In this document: positions 54,961-64,000 of the stretch, in pieces | Position numbering within the stretch: position 1 is the stretch's first letter | Layout: every line of letters begins with the position of its first letter | Source: Adiantum capillus-veneris | Lineage: Eukaryota > Streptophyta > Polypodiopsida > Polypodiales > Pteridaceae | Direction of reading: 5' to 3' | Assembly (NCBI GenBank): GCA_014529385.2 | Contig: CM043957.1 | Span: 72,074,381 to 72,138,380, forward strand | DNA length: 64,000 nt | The notes under the pieces: generated by a model | What the model was told of the DNA's origin: nothing | Seen by the model: only the letters and a program-made list of their open reading frames with translations | Databases searched by the model: none | Translations under genes and position numbers: made by a program

Positions 54961-54972
54961 CTCTAATACCAC
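54961..54972 (-). promoter_or_regulatory. Primer-binding site of the non-autonomous element
   Basis: The reverse complement reads GTGGTATTAGAG; TGGTATTAGAG matches the initiator tRNA-Met site except for T where C is expected. It sits against the LTR end. Confidence 0.7.
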
Positions 54973-55458
54973 TGCTACAGACGAAGGTCGTGGCTGCCCT
55001 GCGAAATACCCGAAATAACACAATAAACAGCATAAAACAGGCTAATCGGCATACCTGGCACAATCACGTGGTTGCATGATCGCAAGATACACGAACAGAC
55101 AGAGACAGAGAGCGAGAGAGATTGAGAGAGCATGTGTAGGCGCACCTCCTAGAGCGAAGTGCTACGTCGGCACGGCGAGAGAGAAGAGGGGAGAGGTGAG
55201 AAGAAGAACACAGACACTGGGTGCAATCTCCCCCCGTGCAAGAGTGACCATTTCCCTCTTGCACGTATTTCATTTATAGATTTCTTGAATGGTCAAAATG
55301 AGTACAGACTAGCCGGCCGGTCATAGATGGCCAAAGCTCATAAAAGAGCACTTGAATAAATATACATAAAATGTAATTTCCTTTTGCAATAGCGTAGCTC
55401 GGTCAAGCCTTTTCCACCTGTCAGCTGCAATAAATAGTAAAATGTCAATTCCATAACA
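54973..55458 (-). repeat. LTR of the non-autonomous element (5' LTR in element sense)
   Basis: Near-identical to 51173-51640; see the element entry. Confidence 0.9.
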
Positions 55459-56460
55459 GATTAATTCATTTATGATCTCGTACATGTCTTTTGCTTGCCT
55501 GCTTCTCAAAATAGCTAGATGCAACTCGAAGGAGTTCTTAAAACCTGTGAAAAGACTCTTGGGGAAAAATAACACCAAATATTTTCTGCCTTGGCAATGG
55601 GCTAAATGGGATATTGTTGCTAGACCCAAGGAGCAAGGCGGTATTTGGATTATCAACCCTACAATACATGTAGAAGCCTAATGTGCCCAAAAAAGAGTCT
55701 AAATTGCAAAACAAGACCAAGCATGGTCCATTATGATAGGGGAAATGATTATCAAGGTGAACCACATCTTTCAAGGTGGGACATGGAAGGAGTTAGGGAT
55801 TCACAACAAACTATTGGCACCTCAGTGGACAAACCTTAGATTAGGTGGCACCATGGGCAAGCTGGTATGGAAATGTAGAGACAATAGAATGGGGGGACAT
55901 AACACACTGGTCCCCTTGGCTCTCTAAAGTGGTTCCATTATGGAGATACACTTCTAGAAGGATCACTAATAAAGGACGTCGACATCTAGCCCGATTTTGG
56001 GATGCAACAATACGAGGTGGAAAGAAGAAGGCCAATTTCCTACCCACTTTCATCTTGATGGAATTGAAAGACTTCTTATCAACATAGAAATATTGAACAA
56101 TGTTTTGATGCCTATATGCGAGGCTAAATTTAAGTGGAAAGCCTCATAGTGGCCCAAGAACAAATACTTCTCTAAACTACAAAAATGAATGAAATCTATC
56201 ACAATCTTATGCTCAAAACAGATTGGTTTTCTTTCCTCAATAGACAATGGAGTAAGAAATGGCCAAAATCTAGGGGGAGATGATAGCAACTAACATATGG
56301 GACCCTCAGTGGCCCTTTGCAATGAAATATTCTTGTGGAAGTTGTGATGGAGGCTATTATGACCAACATAAAGATACTAGCCAGAGGGATTGGCTCAAAT
56401 AAGTATTCAGGGTGAAAAACGGCAAGTGAATATCCCCCTCACAAGAAGTTCTCAATTATA
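55459..56460 (+). pseudogene. LINE, 3' part of the split copy
   Basis: The LINE frame resumes right after the inserted element: MISYMSFACLLLKIARCNSK, FLKPVKRLLGKNNTKYFLPW and QWAKWDIVARPKEQGGIWI, parallel to the 0.4-3.2 kb copy. Later frames read FQGGTWKELGIHNKLLAPQW. About 56300-56440 reads FLWKLWWRLLPTNIKILARG, the zf-RVT region. The 3' stem-loop and poly(A) were not found, so the end is approximate. Confidence 0.8.
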
Positions 56461-56589
56461 AGAGGCCTTGCATACAAATATTGCAAGTCCGTGAAATTGT
56501 TTCATTTGTTGTTTTTGCGCATACATGGCTATAATTGATTGAAGTCTTGTCTCATCCAATTGCATTAGTTGGTCTATTCTTTCACAGAA

Positions 56590-57930
56590 CTCATGCCCTG
56601 TCTATCCCAAGTTTTGGGCTACTCGTAGTGTAGGAATTAAGAATCCTATCGGCAATATGGCATTTATCCCAAACACTAAGTTAAAAAGAGTTGTATTTTG
56701 TGGAAATTTATATGCTATCTGATATGCCCGTATGCCAGAATGTAGCATGATCTCCCAATTAGACCTAGATTCACTAACAATCTTTGTGAGCACGGTGCAC
56801 AATACTTTGTTGGCGCTCTTGACCTGTCCATTGGCTTGAGGGTGGTATGGAGCTAATTTAGAATGAACTATCATAGATCCATGCAGTAGAAAATCATCCA
56901 TGTCATTGATGAAATGAGTGCCACGATCACTCACAATCTCAATAAGAAGGCCATATCGTGTGAGCACGTTCTTGTACAAGAATTGTGCCATGGTTCTAGC
57001 ATCATTTGTTTGTGTTTCTCTAGCCTCAACTAGTATCCATGAACATACTACGCCACCAAGTCCTTGCTAGGAGTACTTCTTTTATAAAAAAATTCTATCA
57101 AAAAGTGTCCTCCAACTGGACCAAAATGAACTTGCTCAAGAATGGGCAAGTACTCATGTTCTACAACACAAATTCTTAACCTATCATCCACTCCTTTTTG
57201 ATAAAGTTGGTTTTCAATAATAGTATAGTTTTTGGATTTGTGCTGAATCGATCGTATTTTGGCCCTGCTCAAGTTCTCTAGTATTCCACCTTGCTCCAAG
57301 TGCTCCACAATGTACTTTGCCCACTTGGGGGTTGTTGTTATCATGAACAATGTAGCATGTTTGATTGTCTTGTTAATTGTGTAAGCATCACATGATCAAA
57401 CATAGTCATGTGCACTTTTTTGCATATGATGCCAATACACTCCAAGTCGCATGAGTCTCTAATATGTTTCCGTTGTTGCGTTATGGATACTCGTTGTTTG
57501 AATGTGAGCTTGTTACAAAAATATCTCTTTTTTGCATGGCTCGATGCATAATCTAAGTATACCATCGCATCCTTGTGTATATAATTGTCGTGCTATCAAC
57601 ACTAAATCTTGAGATTGCTTGATAATGGATGGTTGTATCTCGATTTACAGTGAACCAATGGTAAGAGATGGTATGACTACTCCACCTTGGTACCATCTGG
57701 ATGTTGAAGAGATAAGAGTCACATAAATCATCTTCAATCCCTAAAGAAGCTTCCCATGTAGCATTTAAGAGGGCAAATGGTCTGCTCTCTGATCTATAGT
57801 CCCCTTGTTTACCACCATTATGAAATCAAAATCAAGCAAGTTAGAAACCAATGAATGATGCAATCCGTATTGCATGGTTTGTACACTCATTATAAGAATG
57901 CCTGATGATCCACAAAGAACACAAAATTGT
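56590..57930 (-). pseudogene. Ty3/gypsy RNase H-integrase fragment
   Basis: Minus-strand order: RNase H end at about 57930-57700 (FVFFVDHQAFL, then NLLDFDFIMVV and ADHLPS), integrase N-terminal zinc region (57048-57350, EQVHFGPVGGHFL) and integrase core (56602-56991, IVSDRGTHFINDM and YHPQANGQVKSANKVL). The last motif has Lys where the catalytic Glu should be (compare AESTNK in the 13.9-kb element), so the core is dead. No LTR is attached on either side. Residues suggest relation to the non-chromovirus element at 11-25 kb. Confidence 0.8.
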
Positions 57931-58174
57931 TTGTAAGAAGGTAATGTCTACACTTTTTGACAGAGTAGATCATTCCCAAGCCCTCTCTTTTTGTGATAGT
58001 GTAACTCCTTTCCGCACTATTGAGATGTTGATAGCTGATTTTCAGAAATCAAAGAAAAAAAACAAAGAAAAAGCCTATCTTTCCTCTGCCAAAGGCTTGG
58101 CGACACCGTCGGAAGGCTCGGCAAGGCCTAGTCAACCTCACGGCCCTAGCTTTTACTGGCATGGCCTCGTCACA

Positions 58175-58176
<2 letters not shown>

Positions 58177-58220
<44 letters not shown>
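58177..58220. repeat. 44-base C homopolymer
   Basis: Uninterrupted C run, directly followed by CT-rich DNA. Could form G-quadruplex or i-motif structures, or be an assembly error. Confidence 0.9.
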
Positions 58221-58222
<2 letters not shown>

Positions 58223-58375
58223 TCGATTGGCTAACCTTATCACTCTCATGCCCTCGCTTGTCCATACCCCAGCCTAGCAGGCTGCCCTCGGTTTCACTCT
58301 CCCAAACCCTCTCTCTCCCTCTTGTTTTATTCCCCTCTCTCCGAGCAAAGGCCCAACGGGCATGGGAGGAAATAT

Positions 58376-58420
<45 letters not shown>

Positions 58421-58494
58421 ATTTTCCCTAGGCACCTACCTCTTACTCTCTCTCCCTTCTCGGCAAAACGCTCTCTCTCCCTCATCCATTTCAA

Positions 58495-58562
<68 letters not shown>

Positions 58563-58689
58563 CACTTGCAGCCCGCCGCACGCGGCCCACAAGCCGCAGG
58601 TGGCTCGGCCATCCTCCCTCTCTATCTCCCTCGTGGCCTACAAGAAGCCGAAACTCTCTCTCTCTCTCTCTCTCTCTATCTCTATCTCT

Positions 58690-58764
<75 letters not shown>

Positions 58765-59030
58765 TCGGCCTTACCTTCTGGCCCGCTACTTCCTCTCCCC
58801 CTCCCCCACCCCATTGACTCTCTCCCCTCCTCTTGTCCTTGAGCTACCATGCAAAACAGGGGGGATAAGATTCTCTCTCTCTCTCTCTCTCACCACACAC
58901 CCTACCTTACCCCACTCCATTACCAAAACCCCCCTTCCCACGTTCTCTGTCGGCCCATGCAGGCCCGAATATTCTCTCTCTCTCTCTCTCTGGTGCTGTT
59001 CATCACAGCCCATGTAGGCCCGAGCCCATC

Positions 59031-59096
<66 letters not shown>

Positions 59097-59268
59097 CCGC
59101 TCATGGTTGTCAATCTGTGAAGGTGCGCAAAAACAGGAGCTCTCTCTCCCTCTTATCTCCACACACAAACCCTCCCCCCCTCACACTCTCCCTCCCTCAC
59201 CACCTCATCCACCCATCTCCCTCTCTCTCGCACTCTGCACACAACACCCACAAGTGGCCCGTTTCTCC

Positions 59269-59299
<31 letters not shown>

Positions 59300-59640
59300 G
59301 TTTCCAGCCCGAAGGTGCATACCATGCAAAATATCCCACTCTCTCTCTAACACACACACACACACACGCATACACACACAGCTCAACCCTTGCCACCTCA
59401 CTCACATTCTCCATCGCTCTTAGAAGTTGACAGGCCTGCAAAGAAAAAAAGATTAAAAAAAAATATATAAACTATAGATAGTTTATTATACCCTCATTCC
59501 CACCCACACACTTTCGTTCACACACACTCACCCACACGGCACACTCTCTCGCCTACACACACACACACACTCGCTCACATATACAAACACACACATTCAC
59601 CTACACTCTCCCACCTACACACACGCCCCTCGTCTCATGC
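58221..59640. repeat. CT/CA microsatellite domain with degenerate long units
   Basis: At least eight CT runs alternate with short unique pieces. GCCC-rich strings and ATATCCCACTCTCTC recur (about 58370 and 59328), and GGCCCATG/GCCCATG followed by AGGCCCGA recurs (about 58952 and 59009), so the region looks like a decayed tandem array. A long CA run lies at 58696-58763. ORFs here are repeats only. Confidence 0.8.
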
Positions 59641-60066
59641 TCTGACACCATCTGTTTCGGCCCGGTAATTGAACATCCCACACACGCTAATATGCACATA
59701 CATGCATCCTCACATATACACACACTCACGCACCTGCACTCATACATACACATGCACGCATATACGAACACACAAGTAAAATACAAAAAAAACAAAGGAT
59801 TCAATGACATCAACGCCATCAACAAGAAGGAAAGCGAGCCAAAATCTCGCGACACCGACATCAAAACGAGCAAAGGTGCCGAAGGCATGACCCGGCCAAC
59901 CCCAAAGAAATGAACGCGCTACACCGACGCACCAACAAAGCAGCCATTCATCGACAACACGACCACGACGCCCTCTTTAGTAAGCCGTAGGTTATTATCA
60001 TCATTATCTCCAGTTTCAACCAAACCTTGTAAAAAGATCCCAACTTGTAAATTCTCATCTCTCTAG
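59641..60066. other. No gene recognised
   Basis: CA-rich then mixed DNA without an identifiable feature. Confidence 0.4.
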
Positions 60067-60809
60067 GTGATGGTCACAAAGGCCCACCTGGAGGTTTTCA
60101 TTACTCCCAAGACAAAGCAAGGGTCAACCACCCAAGACCCATAGCCTTGCTTTGTCTTCCCTGATTAGATTACCCTACTCAAGCCAGATTATCCTAATCT
60201 AAAGCAGTCAGCACCTATAAAAGGGCACTGAGAGGTCACTATTGGGGGGGGGGGGGGGGGGGGGCAGGTTCATGAGAGGTCAGCACTTAGTAGTTTTTTG
60301 GTGGGAGAAATTGGCAACATTTGCATCACAAAAGAGGAGACTTAGCATAGTGGTTTGCTTTGGGAATTGTATGATGTAAAGGGAGCGATGTCCACATCTC
60401 GACTCCAACGGTCGATGCACACACACTCATGTTAGCAAGGTTTCATATCAATGAGTCATCTCTAGAGAACGCATCAAGTAGGTTCATGATCTCTCCCTCT
60501 ATCTCTCTATCACCATGATGTGCCACCTCGCCGGAAATAAGGTTGTTGTAAATATGGCAAGAGAATAATTCTCCCTCAAAACCCCCGAGGGTTTTTATCA
60601 CCTGTCTATTCTCTCGATTCTCTCTCTTTGTGTGTGTGTGTGTGTGTGTGTGTAGAATTCGTGATATTTCAAATCACCGTTGTCCGCGTCCTAGCCGCTC
60701 AAAGCTAGGTGGTGCCCCGTGTTCGCTTTACCGTGACCGGCTTGCGGCGTGCATCGGCCCCCGGCATTTTAGAGGCCGTTGGGGTCCGTATCTCGCTTTG
60801 CTCCCGTCA
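60067..60809 (+). repeat. Probable 5' LTR of a third LTR element (start uncertain)
   Basis: Ends ...CCCGTCA at 60809, two bases before a TGGTGCC priming site. CTATAAAAG at 60215-60223 is a TATA box. A perfect 14-bp inverted repeat (60109-60122 and 60145-60158) lies upstream. A 21-base G run lies at 60244-60264. The matching 3' LTR would be outside the window, so the left edge (TGATGG at 60067 is one option) is a guess. Confidence 0.45.
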
Positions 60810-60811
60810 TT

Positions 60812-60831
60812 TGGTGCCCCCGCAGAGGAGG
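60812..60831 (+). promoter_or_regulatory. Putative primer-binding site
   Basis: TGGTGCCCCCGCAGAGGAGG, beginning with TGGTGCC as in the 13.9-kb element. The primer tRNA is not identified. Confidence 0.45.
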
Positions 60832-60884
60832 GTTTCTCAAAAACCTTCAGTTTACAATGCTGAAAGCAACGCACCTCATCAATC

Positions 60885-61142
60885 ATGGACGAATGGCTGA
60901 AGGAGTTCTGTACATGGAGGATGGAAGAGGAGGAGACTAAGGAGGCACTAGCCGCCTTCATTGAAGTACTATTGCTAGGCTATAGTGTTGTCAGTATTCA
61001 AGAGGTAAGCTCCCCATCTCGTGTTTCTTGTTCTAGACACAAATTGAGAGCATCAGGTGGGAGGCCTATGAAGTGCTATCATTGCTATCAACCAAAACAC
61101 ACTGTCAATGAGTGCCAGCAACGAAGGCAGCGAAGGAGCTGA
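60885..61142 (+). pseudogene. Gag-like ORF with zinc knuckle
   Basis: ATG 60885 opens MDEWLKEFCTWRMEEEE. After about 60 residues comes MKCYHCYQPKHTVNEC, a correct CX2CX4HX4C zinc knuckle (C-YH-C-YQPK-H-TVNE-C), and the frame stops soon after. It follows the putative priming site by about 50 bp, so it is likely a gag remnant, much shortened. No capsid domain is seen before the knuckle. Confidence 0.45.
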
Positions 61143-62179
61143 AATCGTCTACATCGACATTTACCGCGAGGACGTCATCCACATCAAAGGAGGAAAGAAA
61201 ACGGTAAGGCCTTTCTTTCCTAAGGAAACTGCAATCAAAGGTATAACCTCTACTCCAAAATGGCCTAAAGGGGCTTCTCGAGCCAAAGGTAAGGAAAGGT
61301 TAAGCCAGTCTAGAAACACATGACCCCAAAGGAAGAAGCATTTGGCCAAGCGAGTGCTTCAAGTTCGGAAAGCTCGGTTGTACCCAGTTTGCCAAAGAGA
61401 AGGTCATCCGAGGTTAAGCGGCGGAATGTCGCCTACCGATTCGCACGACACATGCGAGTACTACCAGTCCACTTCGACAATCCTGAAGCAGAAGTGGTAA
61501 GAAGGTTCCCATGTCCTAAGGAAGAGTGGTTTGGATATTGCTCTTGCTGTTTTGGAAGACGGATAGAGGGTCTTCCTCCTCTCCCTGTACAGCTCATCCT
61601 AAAGAAGCTCTCCACCGTGAGACCCAGTGGGCTGGAGAGGAATTACAACTGAATGGAGTGGAATTCATGCAACAGGCCGACTATGGTAATTATCTGCAGT
61701 TGTTGTTAGCCAAAAGTATGGGAGTAGTCAGATGCATCACCATCACCCCGTACGTGCTGAGCGACGAAGGAAAGGTAGAGCCCATGAAAGGCGACAACCT
61801 CCTGTAGATGTGCCGACTCATCAACACCGGCATGGTAAGAGTATAAGTAAGTTCTCCACCCTTTGTCATGATGGAAAACGGGCCAACAACGTTCCCGTTT
61901 AGATTTCTACAGCATATGCATGTGAATATTTATGTAGTTAGGAAGATCTTCTACCAACAGAAGATTGTGTATTTGTTCGGTGCTGTGGTGCTAGGAGGAA
62001 TCCTTAGCTCCCCAAACCCTATCATTCTTCCCATATTGGATTACCATCACTCCTTCAATGTTTCCATCTTTATCTTGTTTTAATGTATCCATCCAACCCT
62101 ATAAAAAGCCGCTATGAGCCGCTACTGTCATTAATATATATATATATAAAAAGAGTTTGTAATTTCGTGAGTTACTACC
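61143..62179 (+). other. No clear gene; short gag-like or unknown ORFs
   Basis: ORFs at 61320-61652 and 61526-61807 have no recognised domain (one contains CPKEEWFGYCSCCFG). CTATAAAAAG lies at about 62100 and a TA run at about 62135-62148, upstream of the next gag ATG. Confidence 0.35.
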
Positions 62180-63340
62180 ATGGCAAGTGTTTCTTTCCCC
62201 ACGTTCAGTGGAAAGAAGGGAGAAGATCTCACCACCGACTTTCTGGATGATTTCGACATCGCTTGTGTGGTTTCCAACAAGGATGACGACGCCTCACGGC
62301 TTCGAATTTTTCCTCTACTGATGAAAGTAGAGGCCAAGTCCTAGTACAATGATTTTCCCCAAGCTACCAAAATGCATGGGATGTGTTACGTGCTACCTTT
62401 ATGAAGAGGTTTGGTGGAGGCACAACCTCGGGGAAGCTATGGAAATTACTAACGGAATTGAAGAAGGGAGGTCTGCTAGAGTATGCCACCTACGAGTCCA
62501 AGTTTGTGGATTTGTGGGAGAGATGGGTTGCCTCACTGGAGGAAGGTGAAGGAGTGCCTAATTTCCTGAAGAAGGACCGTTTCATTTCTGGCCTGTGGTT
62601 GCCGCTTAAGAAGAAGGTGAAGGGAAGGTTCTCTGCAACATATGAGTTGGCAGTAGAAGTAGCCCGCCTTAAAGACAATAAGCTGTGCATGCAAGCAAGA
62701 GTCAACGAGTTAGAGGAATCAAGCTCACTCCAACTAACCCCAGTGACTGCAACAACCGTTCATAGAACCCAACCACAAGAGACATCAAAAAGCAGCAAGA
62801 CCTGCTGAGTCGCATCACTACCCAACTCGAGAGTTTATTCGTGCATCTGGTGTAGCAAGGGCATGCACCTATCAAAAATCCATAACAAGGAAGAGGACAA
62901 CAAAGGCAAAACCAAGAGTACCACTGCTATAATTGCGGGGAAGACGACCATGGCATGTACTACTGCCCACATCCAAGAAGACAGAATTTTAATAGAGGAG
63001 GAAGATAGAATCAGATCTCTCGGCCAAGGGAAAGACAACCGCCACCCAGGCAACCAATCTCACATGTTCAAATCCCACCACCAGTCTTGCAACCACAGCT
63101 AGCCCACCAGTTCAATTCCTACAGCCATCGATGCAACCACCGCCACAATCACCACTTACACTCATCCTACGCCCACCACCAATTGGTACCCGCACACCAA
63201 GTATCATTGGTCTTGCAGAAGAGGTCAATATAAAGATAACAGGAAAAGGATCAAGCGAGAAGTTTATTCAAAGGACTGAAGTAGTGGAACAAGAGGTTAA
63301 AGAATCAAAAGATCTACCCCAGTGGGGGAGGTAAGTCAAG
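62180..63340 (+). pseudogene. gag: Ty3/gypsy gag (broken)
   Basis: ATG 62180 opens MASVSFPTFSGKKGEDLTTD. The frame stops at about 62343 and shifts to 62383-62808, which carries the capsid domain: LRATFMKRFGGGTTSGKLW, LLEYATYESKFVDLWERWV, VPNFLKKDRFISGLWLPLKK, VKGRFSATYELAVEVARLKD. A further shift leads to a canonical zinc knuckle, CYNCGEDDHGMYYC, at 62925-62966, followed by a Pro-rich stretch (PPPQSPLTLILRPPP). At least three lesions. It may be the second gag of the same element or a different insertion. Pol would lie beyond the window edge. Confidence 0.75.
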
Positions 63341-64000
63341 AAAATTGTGTTACAAATGTGAGTACATCTTTAACCCTGGATGAAATAGGCACCAAAGCGA
63401 TCAATTGACAGCAATGGGCAGTAAGGGTAAGAAGGCATAAAGTGTTGATTAGGCCTTCTCAAAGTAAGAGAAATTCAAACATCATGGAAGAAACAAGAGA
63501 AGAGGAAGACCAGCCTGCTAGCAAGGCTTTGTAGAAAATGGACAACATATTAAGCAAAGGGGAGGGCTTTGAAATAGAAGCCTGTGCACCACCATGGACC
63601 AAGGACAGTGTAGCAAGCTAAAGGAATCTTGCATCAAGGAAGTTTCACTAGAGGACCATAACGAGGAGATAAGCAAGACTGGAGGTTGGGAGTTGGATAT
63701 TGCTTTAGAGGCTTGGCAGCCGAGAAAGACTTTATTGTGTAGTGTCATAGACTTAGAGATGGGTAATGCCTCTAGTCTGCTGAAAGGTTTTATAAACTTG
63801 GAGATGGGTAATGCCTCCAGTTTATGTAAGGATGTTTAGAGTAAGTTCGATGATCAATATGTTTCCAACCTTTTAAGGATGTTCCAGACTCCTCCACAAC
63901 ACAGCATTGTGTTTGCATGGGATGTATCAGACCTATGGCTATGGATAGCCGCTATAACATATAGAGGTAAGATCAACACGGAGATAAGAGTTAAGGAGAC
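63341..64000 (+). other. Unassigned region after gag
   Basis: Short ORFs only. A 45-bp in-frame tandem duplication lies at about 63748-63837 (DLEMGNASSLLKGF then NLEMGNASSLCKDV). Confidence 0.5.

Larger units (their letters stand above)
51173..55458 (-). mobile_element. Non-autonomous LTR retrotransposon (4.3 kb) inserted in a LINE
   Basis: Direct repeats 51173-51640 (468 bp) and 54973-55458 (486 bp). On the minus strand each LTR begins TGTTATGGAA and ends TGTAGCA. Next to the 54973 copy, the minus strand reads GTGGTATTAGAG, the initiator tRNA-Met priming site with two changes, so transcription is on the minus strand. Next to the 51640 end lies AACGGAGAGGTA, a polypurine tract. Flanks GTTTA (51168-51172) and GATTA (55459-55463) are a target duplication with one change. 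Joining the flanks restores the LINE reading KVKVINSFM. The 3.3-kb interior has no gag or pol motif, so it depends on enzymes of another element. The solo LTR at 10.8/25.2 kb is the same family. Confidence 0.88.

Noticed and set aside
51641-54972. Hidden gag or pol in the interior of the non-autonomous element
   Set aside because: Read on both strands, no capsid, zinc-knuckle, protease, RT or integrase motif appears.
58322-59430. Long ORFs of Ser-Leu and Thr-His repeats on both strands (up to 231 codons)
   Set aside because: They are translations of CT and CA microsatellites, open in several frames simply because the repeats lack stops.

Overview
This window looks like intergenic DNA from a large, transposon-filled land-plant nuclear genome. 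The evidence is plant-type Ty3/gypsy LTR retrotransposons (one with a chromodomain, one with long untranslated parts and an extra ORF), L1-type LINEs with an RVT zinc-binding C-terminus, a Helitron-like element, and many CT, CA and AT microsatellites. I cannot name the species. A fern or another large-genome plant would fit, but that is a guess. I see no rRNA gene, no intact tRNA gene and no complete host gene. The best host-gene candidate is a possible first exon at 35276-35465.

Layout. 0.4-3.2 kb: decayed L1-type LINE (minus). 3.26-3.64 kb: MITE with 19-bp terminal inverted repeats. 3.6-9.5 kb: mostly unassigned DNA with two unrecognised ORF stretches and a cluster of mini-hairpins. 9.5-28.0 kb: a broken Helentron-type Helitron (plus) with DUF6570-like, Rep, pre-helicase and C-terminal endonuclease (EEP) parts. 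It is split by a solo LTR (10828-25212), which is itself split by a 13.9-kb Ty3/gypsy element (11007-24908, LTRs about 570 bp, 5-bp TSD GTGCT). 28.0-37.9 kb: hairpin MITE copies, truncated LINE ends, a probable SINE, microsatellites and the candidate exon. 37.9-46.85 kb: a complete chromovirus-type gypsy element (LTRs about 1.6 kb, TSD CTATA). 46.9-56.5 kb: LINE pieces, one of which is split by a 4.3-kb non-autonomous LTR element (51173-55458, minus). 56.6-57.9 kb: gypsy pol fragment (minus). 58.2-59.6 kb: CT/CA/poly-C satellite-like DNA. 60.1-64.0 kb: the 5' part of another LTR retrotransposon, cut by the window edge.

Three signals stand out. (1) The non-autonomous LTR element carries seven copies of a 19-nt core (52055-52323). 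The flanks of each copy form a short inverted repeat, and those flanks change in a compensating way between copies, as expected of a structured RNA module. (2) All three LTR families whose 3' ends are visible carry a GAGGAC hexanucleotide framed by a family-specific stem just upstream of the polypurine tract. (3) The 13.9-kb gypsy element encodes a second retropepsin-like domain with a canonical DTGA motif after its integrase, plus a further small ORF.

How the parts relate: almost everything is layered transposon insertion followed by decay. Nested order and target-site duplications give relative ages. Every premature stop in the two large gypsy coding regions is one C-to-T change away from a sense codon, consistent with decay by deamination of methylated cytosine. 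All reading frames were read by eye, and no database search was run.
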